A stretch of 64,000 nucleotides of DNA, from positions 24,429,507 to 24,493,506 of the forward strand of contig CM046330.1 in NCBI GenBank assembly GCA_025403435.1, given 5' to 3'. Each line of letters starts with the position of its first letter. Within the stretch, counting starts at the first letter, position 1. Positions 22,584 through 34,083 of this stretch are shown here, piece after piece. The translations under genes were made by a program, and so were the position numbers. This DNA is from Artocarpus heterophyllus (taxonomy: Eukaryota; Streptophyta; Magnoliopsida; Rosales; Moraceae). The notes below the pieces were generated by a model. That model saw only the letters and a program-made list of their open reading frames with translations, searched no databases and was not told where the DNA came from.

Positions 22584-24178
22584 CGAGGTTTTTACAAAAA
22601 TTTACAAGTTTGTGATCATGTTATATGCATAAATTTTGTGATCTTAATCTCTCCTATGCTTGAATTGAATTTTATAGAGAGATGGCACTCTATGTTTCTA
22701 TATAATATATGTTGTCATGGATTATGTGGTGAATGTTTATTAATTAATTATGGTTGATTAAATCGTTGTTTAATTATTTATTGATTAATTAATACCGGTT
22801 ATGGTTCCTTAGAGTTTAGAATGTGTATCTAGGTTTTTCATGTAATTAGATGGCGGACTATCATCTCCGTCTAGGAATTATTATTTTTTTAAAATTTGTA
22901 GAATTTTGTAATTAAATGATTATTCGGAGATGACGGAACGAGAAGATGGATCTTAAAGATTGATGATGGTGCCTCTAGGTATTTCCTGAGTCTCTAATTT
23001 TATGTTTTTGAATTGTTGAAAATAAAATTAATGAATTGCATTAAAATTATATTTTTTGGAATGAGGGTTTTCTGCTCGGTCAGCATGCCAGACCTCACAG
23101 TTCGGCAGGCCGAAGGTCCCATGATCGGCAGGCCGACAGTGGGGCAGAAATTTGGGTGCTTTGTCGGCAGGCCGAACCTTCATGATCGACAGGCCGATCG
23201 GCCTGCCGACCGAGAGCTGCCAAGTGTCCAAAAAAGGTGCAATTTTTACGGTGCAGTTTTAATTTTATTTTTGAGACGATTTTGAGAAACATTAAATTTA
23301 GATATGATTGGAAATATGAAGTATTCGATTTGTACAGGTTTGAAGACTTAAAAATAGATATTACATGAAGAATGATACAGCTTGAGGATTCAAGGATGAA
23401 GAATCGATAAATGTCTCGATTATTCTCTTGTAATCTTAGTTTTCTATTCTCTAGGATGGAACCATAATATTACGGTTATTATTATTTTGCTTGTAGCTTT
23501 GCTTGATTGCTTTGCTTGTCTACATTATAATATGATTTTTCATGTATATTGATAACATGTCATATAGAATAGGGAGTGCCGCTCATATTAAAATTGTTCA
23601 TGCATAATTTTAAAATAAAATCTTGACTTCAAAAGATTGAGTGGGAGAAGGTTTTCGAAGAGAGGACCTAAGGCCTCCATCGTTGGTCCATAGGAAGAAC
23701 ATGGTGGTCCCGACCCCTAGGAAGGGATTTCTATCATGTACCAGATTGGATCTCTAAAAGGATAAGGTATTTTAGTATGATTTATGGTTGCACACCCCTA
23801 GGTGGTGATTATAAATCATGGATAAAATATTAAAACGATGGTTATACACTCATGTTAATTTTATTATTAACCTCCCCTAGGAGCTCTGTTAATAAAATTA
23901 ATGGCCAAAGAAACGATTATTAATATATGCTGGATCATACGGGTCCTGGATGGCAAATATTAATCAGGAGGGGATCCGTGTTCCTGATTGAGTTTGGCGT
24001 GACTCCCTTAGGAGCTTGTTGGATTCCAAGTTGGGAATTATCGTTGTAAGGCTGTGATATTTTCAAGGTTTTGACACATAAACACATTTGTATGATTTTA
24101 CATGATTGTGTTATCTTACTAAACTATTAATATATGTTTGCTTATATTTGGTGTATGATTCTTTATTGTAGATTGAAA
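22584..24178 (+). other. Leader of copia element 1, with GC-rich palindromes
   Basis: Untranslated leader between the primer site and gag. 23090-23220 holds repeated 12-bp palindromes TCGGCAGGCCGA (23102, 23125, 23164 and the fused pair near 23186-23212). Short open frames on both strands over this stretch are by-products of the palindromes. The inverted family member has a corresponding, more decayed cluster at 46185-46410. Confidence 0.7.
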
Positions 24179-27100
24179 ATGTCTAAAAATGCTTTATCAT
24201 CGATACTTGACAAAACCAATTAACCGGTGAGAATTATAATAATTGGAAACGGAACCTAGATATCGTTCTATCCTTTGAGAAACTGAAATATGTTCTGACA
24301 ACCCCTTGTCCTCCCAAGCCTACGGGAGACTCATCTAATGAGCAATTTCAAGCGTACGATCGCTAGAAAGATGCTAATGATCAGGTCCGCTGCTATGTTA
24401 TGGCCAACATGAACAACGTGCTACAGGCTCAACATCAGGATTATAAGACTGCGAAGCAGATCTTGGATAATCTTGAGGATGTGTTCGGAGGCCAGGCCAT
24501 AACAAAGTGGCAAGGGGCGCTTCGAAAACTCTTAAACTGTAGACAGAGACCGGGGACATCTGTAAAGGAGCACATGATGTTGGTCATAGGTTACCTCGCT
24601 GAGGCTCAAACCAATGGAGCCGACATCGATGCTAAAACTCAGATGACTATGGTCTTTGAGACTCTGTCTAAGGAATTTATTCCGTTTAGAGCTACTTTTA
24701 ATTTAAGTAATAGACAGGATATGACCTTGATAGAACTGATGAAACAGTTACAGGAGTTTGAACTGCTGATCAGGGAGTCTCCTGTTGGTGGTGAGGCCAA
24801 CATGGTAGCCGCTTCTGGTTCCAATCCTAACTCAGGGAATGGAAAGAGGCAACGGGCCAAGAACGGGAAGTCTTCTATTCCTGATGCTGCCAAGAGCAAG
24901 AAGAAGAAGAAGAAGAAGAACCCAAAGAAGCTTAAGTGCTTCTTCTGTGGTAAGGTCAGACATATTAAGAAGCATTGCAATGACTTCCTTTCCGAAGGAG
25001 GTAGGTGTGATCTTCTGTATTTAGAAACTTGTTTGGTTGAGGAATCCAGTGACAACTGGGTCATAGATTCCAGTGCAACTAATCATGTTTGTGTTTCTCT
25101 TTAGCGATTCAAAGAAACGAGAAGTCTGCTGTGTGAAGACTTAACGCTTCGGATGGGCGATGGATCCTTGGTCTCAGCGGAAGCAGTGGGAGATGTCCAT
25201 CTTTACTTTGATAATTATAGGAATTTAATTTTGTGAGATTGTTTTTATGTTCCTAAATTTAAAAGGAATTTAATTTCTGTATCTTCTTTATTTAAAAACT
25301 CCTACGTGGTATCTTTTAATGAAAAAGTGGTGATTCGTAAAAACAAATCTTTTATCTATTCTGGATGGATGCAAAATAATCTATATTTTATCAAACCTAA
25401 GATGGACTTATTGCTTAATGCTGAGATAAATGATAATGACTCAAAAAGACTTAAAACTTCTCACTCTAATAAGACTTATCTTTGGCATTTGTGCCTTGGT
25501 CTCATTAACCTGAATAGGATTCAAAGGTTGGTAAGGGATGGACCTTTAAGTCACTTAAAGGTGGAATCTATACCTCAATGTGAATCTTGTTTGGAGGGTA
25601 AAATGACCAAAAGACCATACGGGTCTAAGGGCAATAGGGCCAAAGGGGTTCTAGAACTTGTGCATAGTGATGTTTATGGACCGATGAACATCCGGGCACG
25701 AGGAGGTATGAGTACTTCATCACTTTTATTGACGATTACTCAAGATATGGGTATGTGTACCTGATGCACCACAAAAGCGAAACTTATGATAAGTTCAGGG
25801 AGTTTCGGGCTGAAGTGGAAAAGCAATTGGGTAGACCCATAAGGCACTTTGATCCGATCGAGGTGGGGAATACCTTTCTGATAAGTTCTTGGGACACTTG
25901 TTAGAGAATGGGATTTTATCCCATTTGACTGCGTCGGGCACTCCGCAGCAGAATGGCGTAGCGGAGAGAAGAAATAGGACTTTGTTGGACATGATTAGGT
26001 CCATGATGAGTTATTCATCATTGCCTTTATCCTTTTGGGGTTATGCACTACAAACTGCATGTTATCTTTTGAACAATGTGCCTTCAAAATCGGTCCCTAA
26101 AACTCCTCACGAGTTATGGACAAGAAGGAAGACATCCTTAAACCATATTCGCATATGGGGATGTCTGGCTCATGTCCTGTTTAAGGATCCGAATAAGTTG
26201 GAAGCACGTTCGGAAGTTTGCGTGTTTGTAGGATATCCAAAAGGGACTAAAGGGGTTATTTTTATAACCCAAAGGAAAATAAAGTCGTGGTTTCAACTAA
26301 TGCAACTTTTCTTGAGGAGGGTTACATGGACGACTTTAAACCTCGAAGCAAAGTGGTGCTTGAGGAGTTAAGGGGTGATTCGTTCACTCCGGAGGTTCCG
26401 AACAAAACCATTCCAATCAGTGTAGAAAAACCAAACAAACCTGAACAACAACCTCAGGGGCTTCGGCGTAGTGGGAGGATCGGGGGTCAGCCTGAGAGGT
26501 ATATGTTCAATGGGAAGGTCTTCTTGGCTGAACCGGATGAACATGACAGGGATCCTAATACTTACGTAGAAGCTGTGGAGGATGTTGATTCAAGACTCTA
26601 GATAGAGGCCATGAAGATAGAGATGAAGTCTATGGAGACTAATCGAGTCTGGGAGCTTGTGGATCTTTCCGAAGGGATAAAACCCATAGGGTGTAAGTGG
26701 ATCTACAAGAGGAAAAAGGGAGTGGATGGAAAGGTCGAAACCTTTAAGGCTAAACTGGTAGCTAAGGGTTATACGCAAAAGGAAGGAATCGATTATGAGG
26801 AAACCTTTTCGCCTGTAGTCATGCTTAAGTCTGTCCAGATTCTCTTGTCCATAGCTGCCGCTCTCGACTACGAGATTTGGCAGATGGATGTCAAGAGGGC
26901 TTTTCTGAATGGCTATCTTGATGAGTCCATTTATATGGTACAACCAGACGGGTTCAAGGTCGCGGGTCAAGAGGGTAAGGTTTGTAAGCTGCTAAAGTCA
27001 ATTTATCGACTTAAGCAGGTATCCCGTTCTTGGAACATAAGATTTGATCAAGTGATCAAGACTTATGGGTTCTCACAAAATGTGGATGAACCATGTGTTT

Positions 27101-28066
27101 ACAAACACATTAAGGATGGGAAGGTGGCTTTTCTACTGCTCTATGTAGATGACATTCTGCTAATTGGCAATGACGTTGGGGCGTTGTCATCAGTCAAATT
27201 ATGGTTGACCAAGCAGTTTGACATGAAGGACTTGGGTGAGGCTAATTTTGTTCTCGGTATCCACAGGCCGGCTACATAGATAAAATTCTCAGGAGGTTTG
27301 CAATGCAGGATTCTAAGAAAGGTGGGCAACCATCTAGGTCTGGAATTACTCTTTCTAAGAAAGACTCTCCAAAGTCTTATGAAGAAAGAGAATACATGAA
27401 GAAGGTGCCTTATGCTTTGGCAGTGGGTAGTCTCATGTATGCCATGCTTTGCACACGACCAGATATTAGCTATGCGGTTGGGATTGTAAGTCGATTTCAG
27501 GCGGATCCAGGACCGAACCATTGGGTTACGGTAAAGCATATTTTCAAGTACCTGAGAAGGACTCGAGGGTATATGCTTGTGTACTCGGGTGAGGACTTAA
27601 CTCCTCTAGGATACACTGACTCAGATTTTCAATCCTGTCTGGATTCTAGGAAATCGACTTCGGGGTTTGTGTTTACTCTGGGCGGCCGTGCCATCAGTTG
27701 GAGAAGTGCGAAGCAAGATTGCACTTCGGATTCAATGATGGAGGCCGAGTATGTGGCGGCTAGTGATGCTTCGAAAGAAGCAGTGTGACTTCGCAAATTC
27801 CTTGGGCTCTTGAGGTAGTTCCTGGTATGGATAAAGCGGTATCACTGTACTATGATAACAGTGCGACGGTAGCTAATGCGAAGGAACCAAGATTTCACAA
27901 GAAGAGTAAGCATATTGATCGAAAGTATCATGTGATAAAGGACTTCGTTGAGGGCGGGCATGTCACGGTGTGCAAGATCGCGTCAGAGGACAATTTAGCT
28001 GATCCATTTACGAAGACGCTTAGTGGGAGAGTCTTCAAGAGGCATGTGGAAGCTATGGGGATGTGA
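24179..28066 (+). pseudogene. Dead copia gag-pol (element 1)
   Basis: Gag opens at ATG 24179 (MSKNALSSILDKT), shifts frame at about 24217, has TAG at 24364, and then reads 24400-25101, including a perfect zinc knuckle CFFCGKVRHIKKHC (24937-24978). The protease site reads D-S-S (25066-25074) where D-S/T-G is required. Stops follow at 25102 and 25234. The integrase HHCC motif has lost one His (WHLCLGLIN) but keeps CESC. A 1-bp frameshift occurs at about 25706, with further shifts near 25860 and 26255. The integrase Glu is present in [17 protein letters not shown] runs 26611-27260 with YVDD at 27142-27153. A deletion of about 40 bp at about 27261 breaks RT. RNase H (27590-28066) keeps GYTDSDF, MEAEYVAA and YYDNS but has a TGA at 27786 and a shift. 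Confidence 0.92.
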
Positions 28067-28093
28067 AATTTGTTGTATTTACTCACTTAGTGC

Positions 28094-30082
28094 AAGGAGT
28101 AAAAATGTAACACGTTTTTGGAGACAATTTTATCAATAAAGAATTTATTCATTTATATATACCAAATCTTGTCCTCTTTACGTTCATATTTATTGAATGT
28201 ATGATAAGCAAACAGTAGTCTGAGACTGTCAGTCTAAACCTTAAGAATTGGGCATATGATGGGGTGATTATGCAAAAGACACGATTCTTAAGGTGACGGT
28301 CTAAAAAATATGATCTGCAATCAAGGAAATAAAGCTGGGCACTTTATTCAGGTAAAGATTGTTATGTTGTCTATATCCCTTTTGGGAGATGGTTTGTCTT
28401 GACCATCGGAGTTGGACTCTGTGAATAGAAACATTGGCACGTTGTCATAGGTGACAATGTATTGGATCGGGACATAAAGTGAATTGATTTGGATTAATAA
28501 TTCTGTCTTGGCAAATCGATTCACTTTAGACAATCATTTGTATTGTATCTTAATCCTGAGATGAATAGTGGGCCCGTTGTCTTGACTTGTGTCTTTTGAT
28601 GTACCAATGGGTGACTCCCACATCTCAATAGTGGTATGCATGCTGGTACATTAGAGGCATGACTCTTGATGACGTAGACTTGTTATTCATAGATATGGAA
28701 TCCATAGCTCCTCTTTAGGAGTAATGATATCCTCTTATATGCGTTGTCCTGTAATTGAAAAACTGGAGCGCTCAACCATTTGGATACATAGGTGTAACCG
28801 AATGGTATACTATCTTTGGATAGTAAGTTTTCTAATGGTGAGACAATGGAACGTAAGATAAAAATAATCAGGAAGGTAAGACAGAACTTGTCCTTAAGCT
28901 GATTGTGGATTATCATATGGGGATACGATACACTATGATATGTCATAGAGACTTAGCTGTACGAGCTTCATAATTCTATAAAGTTCAAGAATGCAGCTCT
29001 AGGCTTTTAGTGGAGTAGCGCTGGAGTTGATAGTTGCGAAATGTATATTTGGGATATTGGGTTTCATAATTATCATGAGCTTGAACTTTGTAGGTCCATT
29101 TTGGTCCCCTTTGCTAGCTCACAGAATCCTGTAACGACACAGCGTGCTTTTCCAATAATTGGTGACTTATGTTGGATTTATCGGATTGGTTTAAAATTTG
29201 TAAGAATCAAATAATTCATGTCTGTTTATTGGTTGAATTAATTTTGTAATAAAATTAATTTAAGATAAACTTGTTGAATTATTGGATCAAATAATTCTTG
29301 TATGTTTATCGGTTGATTTAATTTTGGATAAATTAGATAAAGATAAACTTGTAGAATTATTGTGAATTGATTTATTTTCTTAGAGATTATCTTGATAAAG
29401 TTTGTTTTTGGTCAGATATCTTCTCTATTGGGATATTTGAATCAAAATTGAGACTTTATCCTTTAGAATCTCGGGTTGAAAATAAAAGATTCGCGGAGAT
29501 TTTTTCTCGGGAGTTCGGTCTGCCGAATGACGTGGTCGGCCTGCCAAACTGGCCTATTCGGCCTGCCGATCAGAATGTTCGGCCTACCGATTAGCGGGAG
29601 ATAAGATTACTCGATCTTGATTCTGTTTCGAGTTTTTGAGACCTAAGCTGATAAGGACTGACCCCAAGACCAAGGACTATATAAAGGGAGTGAGTCTAAT
29701 GATTTACTTAGATCAATAGAGATCAATTAAGAGATTAAGAGTGATACTCTTCTAGTGAGCATCTGAAACTCCCTAAGAGCTTTTGTTCACAAATCACGAA
29801 CACTAGCTTTGGTTTCTCTCTATTGGTTGGAAGGAGAGTCACCGGTGGAAGAGCTGTACGTGTGAGCAAATACTCACTCCGGTTGTGGATAGAGAATAGC
29901 AAAAAAGACCAGTTGGTTGAGGCACTTTTAGAACGTTACTTCTCTACACAGGCTGCAGAGGTTCTTCACATAAAGGTTAGTAAGACATGTCTAATTTATA
30001 CATAAAGCATGTCAAACTTGTGTTTTGAAAATTATTCTGATGAAAAATTTTTAAAATTCCACTGCGCACCGTGTTTCCAACA
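28094..30082 (+). repeat. 3' LTR of copia element 1 (start deleted)
   Basis: Collinear with 20551-22569 with only a few differences per 100 bp by eye, ending CCAACA before the ACTTA duplication. The first 30 bp or so of the LTR and the adjacent polypurine tract are missing: AGTGCAAGGAGTAAAAATG (28090) joins internal sequence directly to what is about position 31 of the partner LTR. The TATA box is at 29678-29686, and a GC-rich palindromic module is at 29515-29595. Confidence 0.9.
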
Positions 30083-30087
30083 ACTTA

Positions 30088-30907
30088 GCCATTATGTATA
30101 TAGAGTGAATCGAAGTGAAAAAAAAACGTATAGCTATAAAAGCACTTTAAAAAAAAAAATAACTATCAAGCATTTTTTTTAAGGAACTATAAAGCATTTA
30201 ACTCGACACTGTAGACAGAACATTTTTTTAAATATACAGAAGCATATTTAACATCTAAAAAAGGAATTATTTGCATTTTAATTAGTCAATTTACACTAAA
30301 CCAGTGACTAAACTTATTTAATTTGTGGATAGTATGGTAATTTACAAACAAATATCAATGATTCCTTTTTTCTTCTCACCTAATACCAAATAGAAGATTG
30401 GACAATCATGTCTCGTCATTCCGATCATACCAAACAATTTTAAGAAAATTAAAACCCATCTCCTCACTTTTTTTTCACATCCTATCCATCCTTTCATTCT
30501 TCTCTACCTCCTACCTTACCCCAATCCTAATGCCAGTCTCATCGACGATGGGGTCTTGATTTGACGTTAAGACTTGGTCTTAGTCTGCCTGACAAGAGTC
30601 TAGATCTAAGTAGATTAAGTAAAAACAGATTGACAAATTTTTAGAGACATATTTGAAAAGATTTCTAAAAATTGAGGATACTTGTAATTTCTTAAAAACT
30701 AATAGGTCAAAATAGAATTTTAATGTTATTTAAATCTTTTATTGTTTGAAAATTATATTTTTGCCTGTAATTTTTTTAGAATAATGTGATTTAGCCCCCT
30801 ATTTTAAAGTATTTGCAAAAAGACCCGGTTGACCACCTCTACTCTTTATCGCATGAAAATCCCAATGATATTTTGCTCTATCCTCATAACACTAAGGTAT
30901 CTACAAA
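30088..30907. other. Intergenic DNA, no gene seen
   Basis: AT-rich sequence with A and T tracts. A CT-rich stretch (30450-30530) followed by GC-richer sequence (30535-30610) resembles the CACTA-type leaders elsewhere in this window, but there are no termini. Confidence 0.45.
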
Positions 30908-31517
30908 TTCTAGAGAAAATATAAAATTATCCCTTGTGTTTTGGCTAAATACAACATTTGTCTTTGTGTTTTTTAAAATTCAAAAAGTATCCCTTATGTC
31001 TTTCAAATCATACAAAAACTATCCATTTTGCTAACTTTTTTGGTTTCTTTTTTTCAATGACCAAACTATCTTTTGAAGCACAAACACAATCTAAGATATG
31101 TGTTGAGTTATGCCAGATTCCAAACCCTCTATTTGATTCACCATCAACGTGAATAAAATTTTAAACGGCCCTTTAAATATTTTTGAAGAATATAATTCTT
31201 TTTTCATTTGAAGAGGAAAGAAAGAATTATATTCTTCAAAAAAATTTAAATGGCCGTTCAAAATTTTATTCACGTTGATGGTGAATCAAATAGAGGGTTT
31301 GGAATCTGGCATAACTCAACACATATGTTAGATTATGTTTGTGCTTCAAAAGATAGTTTGGTCATTTAAAAAAAAGAAACCAAAAAAGTTAAAAAGAAGG
31401 GATGGTTTTTGTATGCTTTGAAAAGCATAAGCGATACTTTTTGAATTTTAAAAAACTTAAGGATAAATGTTTTATTTAGCCAAAACACAAAGGATACATT
31501 TTGTAATTTCTCACAAA
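30908..31517. repeat. Large near-perfect hairpin, arms about 300 bp
   Basis: The left arm (about 30908-31205) and right arm (about 31217-31517) are inverted copies separated by about 11 bp. ATTCACCATCAACGTGAAT (31137) pairs with ATTCACGTTGATGGTGAAT (31268), GCCAGATTCCAAACCCTC (31111) with GAGGGTTTGGAATCTGGC (31292), and CTTGTGTTTTGGCTAAAT (30933) with the inverse of TTTAGCCAAAACACAAAG (31476). The arms diverge slightly toward the base. Short frames on both strands here reflect the repeat. It could be a foldback transposon or an inverted-duplication hairpin RNA locus. Confidence 0.8.
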
Positions 31518-31549
31518 GAGCCCTCACAGGCTCTATTTTCTTTAGAATT

Positions 31550-31744
31550 TTCTCAAGTCTCCATATAGTATTCTTTTTGCTTTCCCTTTTAGAGCTATAA
31601 AGAACCTCTATTGTGAAGAGTTGGAAGGAGATATTCTGGAGATTTTTCAAGAAGTCTCACTAGTGCTTGCACACTAGTTGACTTAGAAGGAGGAGAATAG
31701 CAAAAAAGATCTAAAAGTTTTGAAATACTTAATCATCTAGAGCT
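31550..31744 (+). repeat. LTR-like repeat, left half, split by the gypsy insertion
   Basis: Similar to 55540-55715: shared AGAACCTCT, GAAGGGATAT-type stretch, TTTCTCAAGAAGTCTCA / TTTTTCAAGAAGTCTCACTA, CACACTAGTTG and GGAGAATAGCAA. It is continued after the gypsy element at 52260-52385. It looks like the R/U5 end of an LTR, but the family is not identified. Confidence 0.55.
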
Positions 31745-31749
31745 ATTGC

Positions 31750-33963
31750 TAATAACACGTAAAATTGTACGTGTTCATAAGTTTGAAATAATTTGTTTAT
31801 TTTATTTTTTTTATTAAAACCTCTAATTAAGCATTTTTGCATGTCTTTAGTATTTTAGTATGTTTTCTATAAAAATGTATAATTCTTGGTTTTTATTGTT
31901 TATTTATGTTTTTGGTAATTTTTAAAAGTCTTTTTTAAGTGTTGAGTATTTTTTTTTCAGTAAAATATATTAATTTAGTTTTATTTTGACTTTGATTTTG
32001 ATTGTTATTTATTTTTTGTCTTTAGTTTTAATCAATTTTGTGTTAAAAGTGTATTCAATAATATTTACTTATTTTTGGTAACATTTGTCTTGAAAAATAA
32101 TTATTTTTTTTTTGGGTTTATCTGCAAGAAACATTGGTGTTGGGGCAAAAATGGAAGAAGAAATGAAAGGTAAAGAATAATTAGGGCCAAAGAATGAAAT
32201 TCTAAAAGATATGGGTAGCTACTTTTGAGCCAAAAAATGGAGCCGAGCCGCACTAAAGCCGAGCTGAGCACCTGCCCCTTTGTGTTTGGAGCCGAAGCCG
32301 AGTCGTGCTGCCAAAGTTGAGCTACGACAGGGGTGGCCCACTTCACGTGTGCTATCCAGACTCTATCCAACTCATCAAACACGCATGTCTTAACCTAATC
32401 TGATGGTTGTCTCCATTCTAGCTAAACCTGATTTTCTCCTTCAATCTAGCATCCATTTGGTCAAAGTTTTGCGTAATTAACGCCTAAGATCGTGTCGTTT
32501 TGTTCTGCTATGAGCCGTAAAGCATTGAATCACAAACCCAAACTTGTATTCCTAAGAGCTGCAGTTTAAGGAAGAAAAGGAAAATATCTAAATACATATA
32601 TATATATATATATTTATATATGATCTCGAAATGCCAAATTTGGCTTAATTATACTTAATTGTTCCCTCAATTATAAGATTGCGGCTGAATCATTCAACCA
32701 CTCCGTCAAAGTTACGATGACCTCATCTGCTTCTGTATGTAAAAAATTCTGAAAGGAATCATGGGTTTGCCTATAAAAAGGTAGTATTCCTTCAGTTCAA
32801 ATCATCAATAAACACTCAAAATTTTGAAAAAAAAAAAAAGTAGAGAGCATTAGAGGAAGGAAGAGGAATCTAAGGAGGTTACTGTAGGAAATTCTTAGAG
32901 ATCATCACCATTCTTTAATCTGGCCAATCTTGTGAGCTGCAAATATTGTTAGTTTTTATATTTTTGTTATTATTTTCAATTTTGTCTGGCTAAATTTATT
33001 TTTAGTTAAAGGTGATTTCAAAGTCTTGGACATGATTGTGTAGCTATTTATATGAATTATTTCCTAAGTTTCCAATTGAGATCGTTTATGTTTCACTATA
33101 ATAAATGTTTATGGCTAGTTTCTTGTTAAATTTGAGTGCGCAACTAAAGAAGATTAGGAAATCTCCTAATGCTATGTTAGAAATCTAAATCCGTAATCTT
33201 GTATTTTTAACCATTAGTAGCAAATTATGATCCACGATTGCGGGAAGCTTTTAAGTGATTGTAATGTAAAACGTAACCTAAGTTGAATAAACAAAGCTTG
33301 TATGTTTGTTGCTTAGATTAACCTATCTATCTTAACTTAATACTTCCGTTAGATTGAATCTAGGGAGCTTGTTCTAGTTATTTAATGGAAAGAAATTTAG
33401 TGAAGAACTTATTTTGCTAAATTAAAAGGAAATGAAAAATCAAGATAGTAGAGCTAGTTACTATTTATGGTTAGTGATTTCAACAGAAAATTGAAAATAA
33501 TTCGACGATTGCTGTAAAATTATTGTTTAACTGTGGAGAATAGACCTTCAACCATTTTTATTATTTTTGCTTACAAGTTCTTGAATTTTGTTATAATTTT
33601 ATTTATTCACACTTGTTATTCTAAATTGAATTTTGTTAGTCTAATTTTGTTATTTAATTTCCCATTAAGTGATTTTCATATTTTTTTTAATTTGCATTTT
33701 AATTATCATTTATTTTTGCATTCTAATTTTAATTGTTTCTTTTATTTATTAAGTTTTGTTATATTAATTCTTTTAAGTAATTTAGTTAATTTCAAACCCT
33801 CCTTTTAATTCTATAAAAATAAAATAATAAATAAATAATTAAAAGGAAAAATTATTAACAACTGATTAGTTAAAATTAATCCTTGTGGAAAGATACTCAA
33901 CTCATCATTTATGTTACTTGGTACGATTCACATATACTTACGTATACGAGAATCAATGTATTA
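31750..33963 (+). repeat. 5' LTR of the gypsy element
   Basis: It begins TAATAACACGTAAAATTG and ends AATGTATTA. Both termini have lost the TG...CA form by G-to-A and C-to-T changes (partner: TGACAACACG ... ACGCATCA). It has GC-rich GAGCCGAGC motifs at 32230-32290 and a TATA box at 32772. It is alignable with 49970-52254 along its length, with clearly more differences than the LTRs of copia element 1. Confidence 0.88.
32772..32780 (+). promoter_or_regulatory. TATA box of the gypsy 5' LTR
   Basis: TATAAAAAG in GCCTATAAAAAGGTAG. The corresponding place in the 3' LTR (about 51009-51017) has decayed to TGTAGAAAG. Confidence 0.55.
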
Positions 33964-33969
33964 AGTTTT

Positions 33970-33987
33970 TAGTACTGTTACTGGGGA
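33970..33987 (+). other. Decayed Asp-tRNA primer binding site, gypsy element
   Basis: TAGTACTGTTACTGGGGA follows the LTR by six bases. It matches the complement of the 3' end of plant tRNA-Asp at 12 of 18 positions, and all six differences are C-to-T or G-to-A. Asp-tRNA priming is characteristic of Athila-type elements. Confidence 0.75.
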
Positions 33988-34083
33988 ATTGCATTTTCGA
34001 TTAATTTGTTATTAATTTTTCTTTTTTTGTTTCTATTAGTTTTATTTTTGTTTCTTTTTATTTTCAGGTTTGCATAAACTTGA

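Larger units (their letters stand above)
20551..30082 (+). mobile_element. Ty1-copia element 1 (2-kb-LTR family), complete but dead
   Basis: The two LTRs (20551-22569 and 28094-30082) enclose a Met-tRNA primer site, a leader of about 1.6 kb and a gag-pol pseudogene. The element is bounded by a perfect 5-bp duplication ACTTA (20546-20550 and 30083-30087). Pol order (protease, integrase, reverse transcriptase, RNase H) is that of copia, and the RT and RNase H sequences resemble the Tork/Angela group. The 3' LTR has lost its first 30 bp or so together with the polypurine tract. The same family occurs inverted at 39276-48971. Confidence 0.93.

Noticed and set aside
23013..23292. Overlapping frames on both strands with Arg-Pro-Ala-Asp repeats
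   Set aside because: Direct by-product of the TCGGCAGGCCGA palindromes, which read similarly on both strands.
24639..25064. 141-residue minus-strand frame
   Set aside because: Shadow of the copia gag pseudogene on the opposite strand, with poly-Phe from the lysine run.
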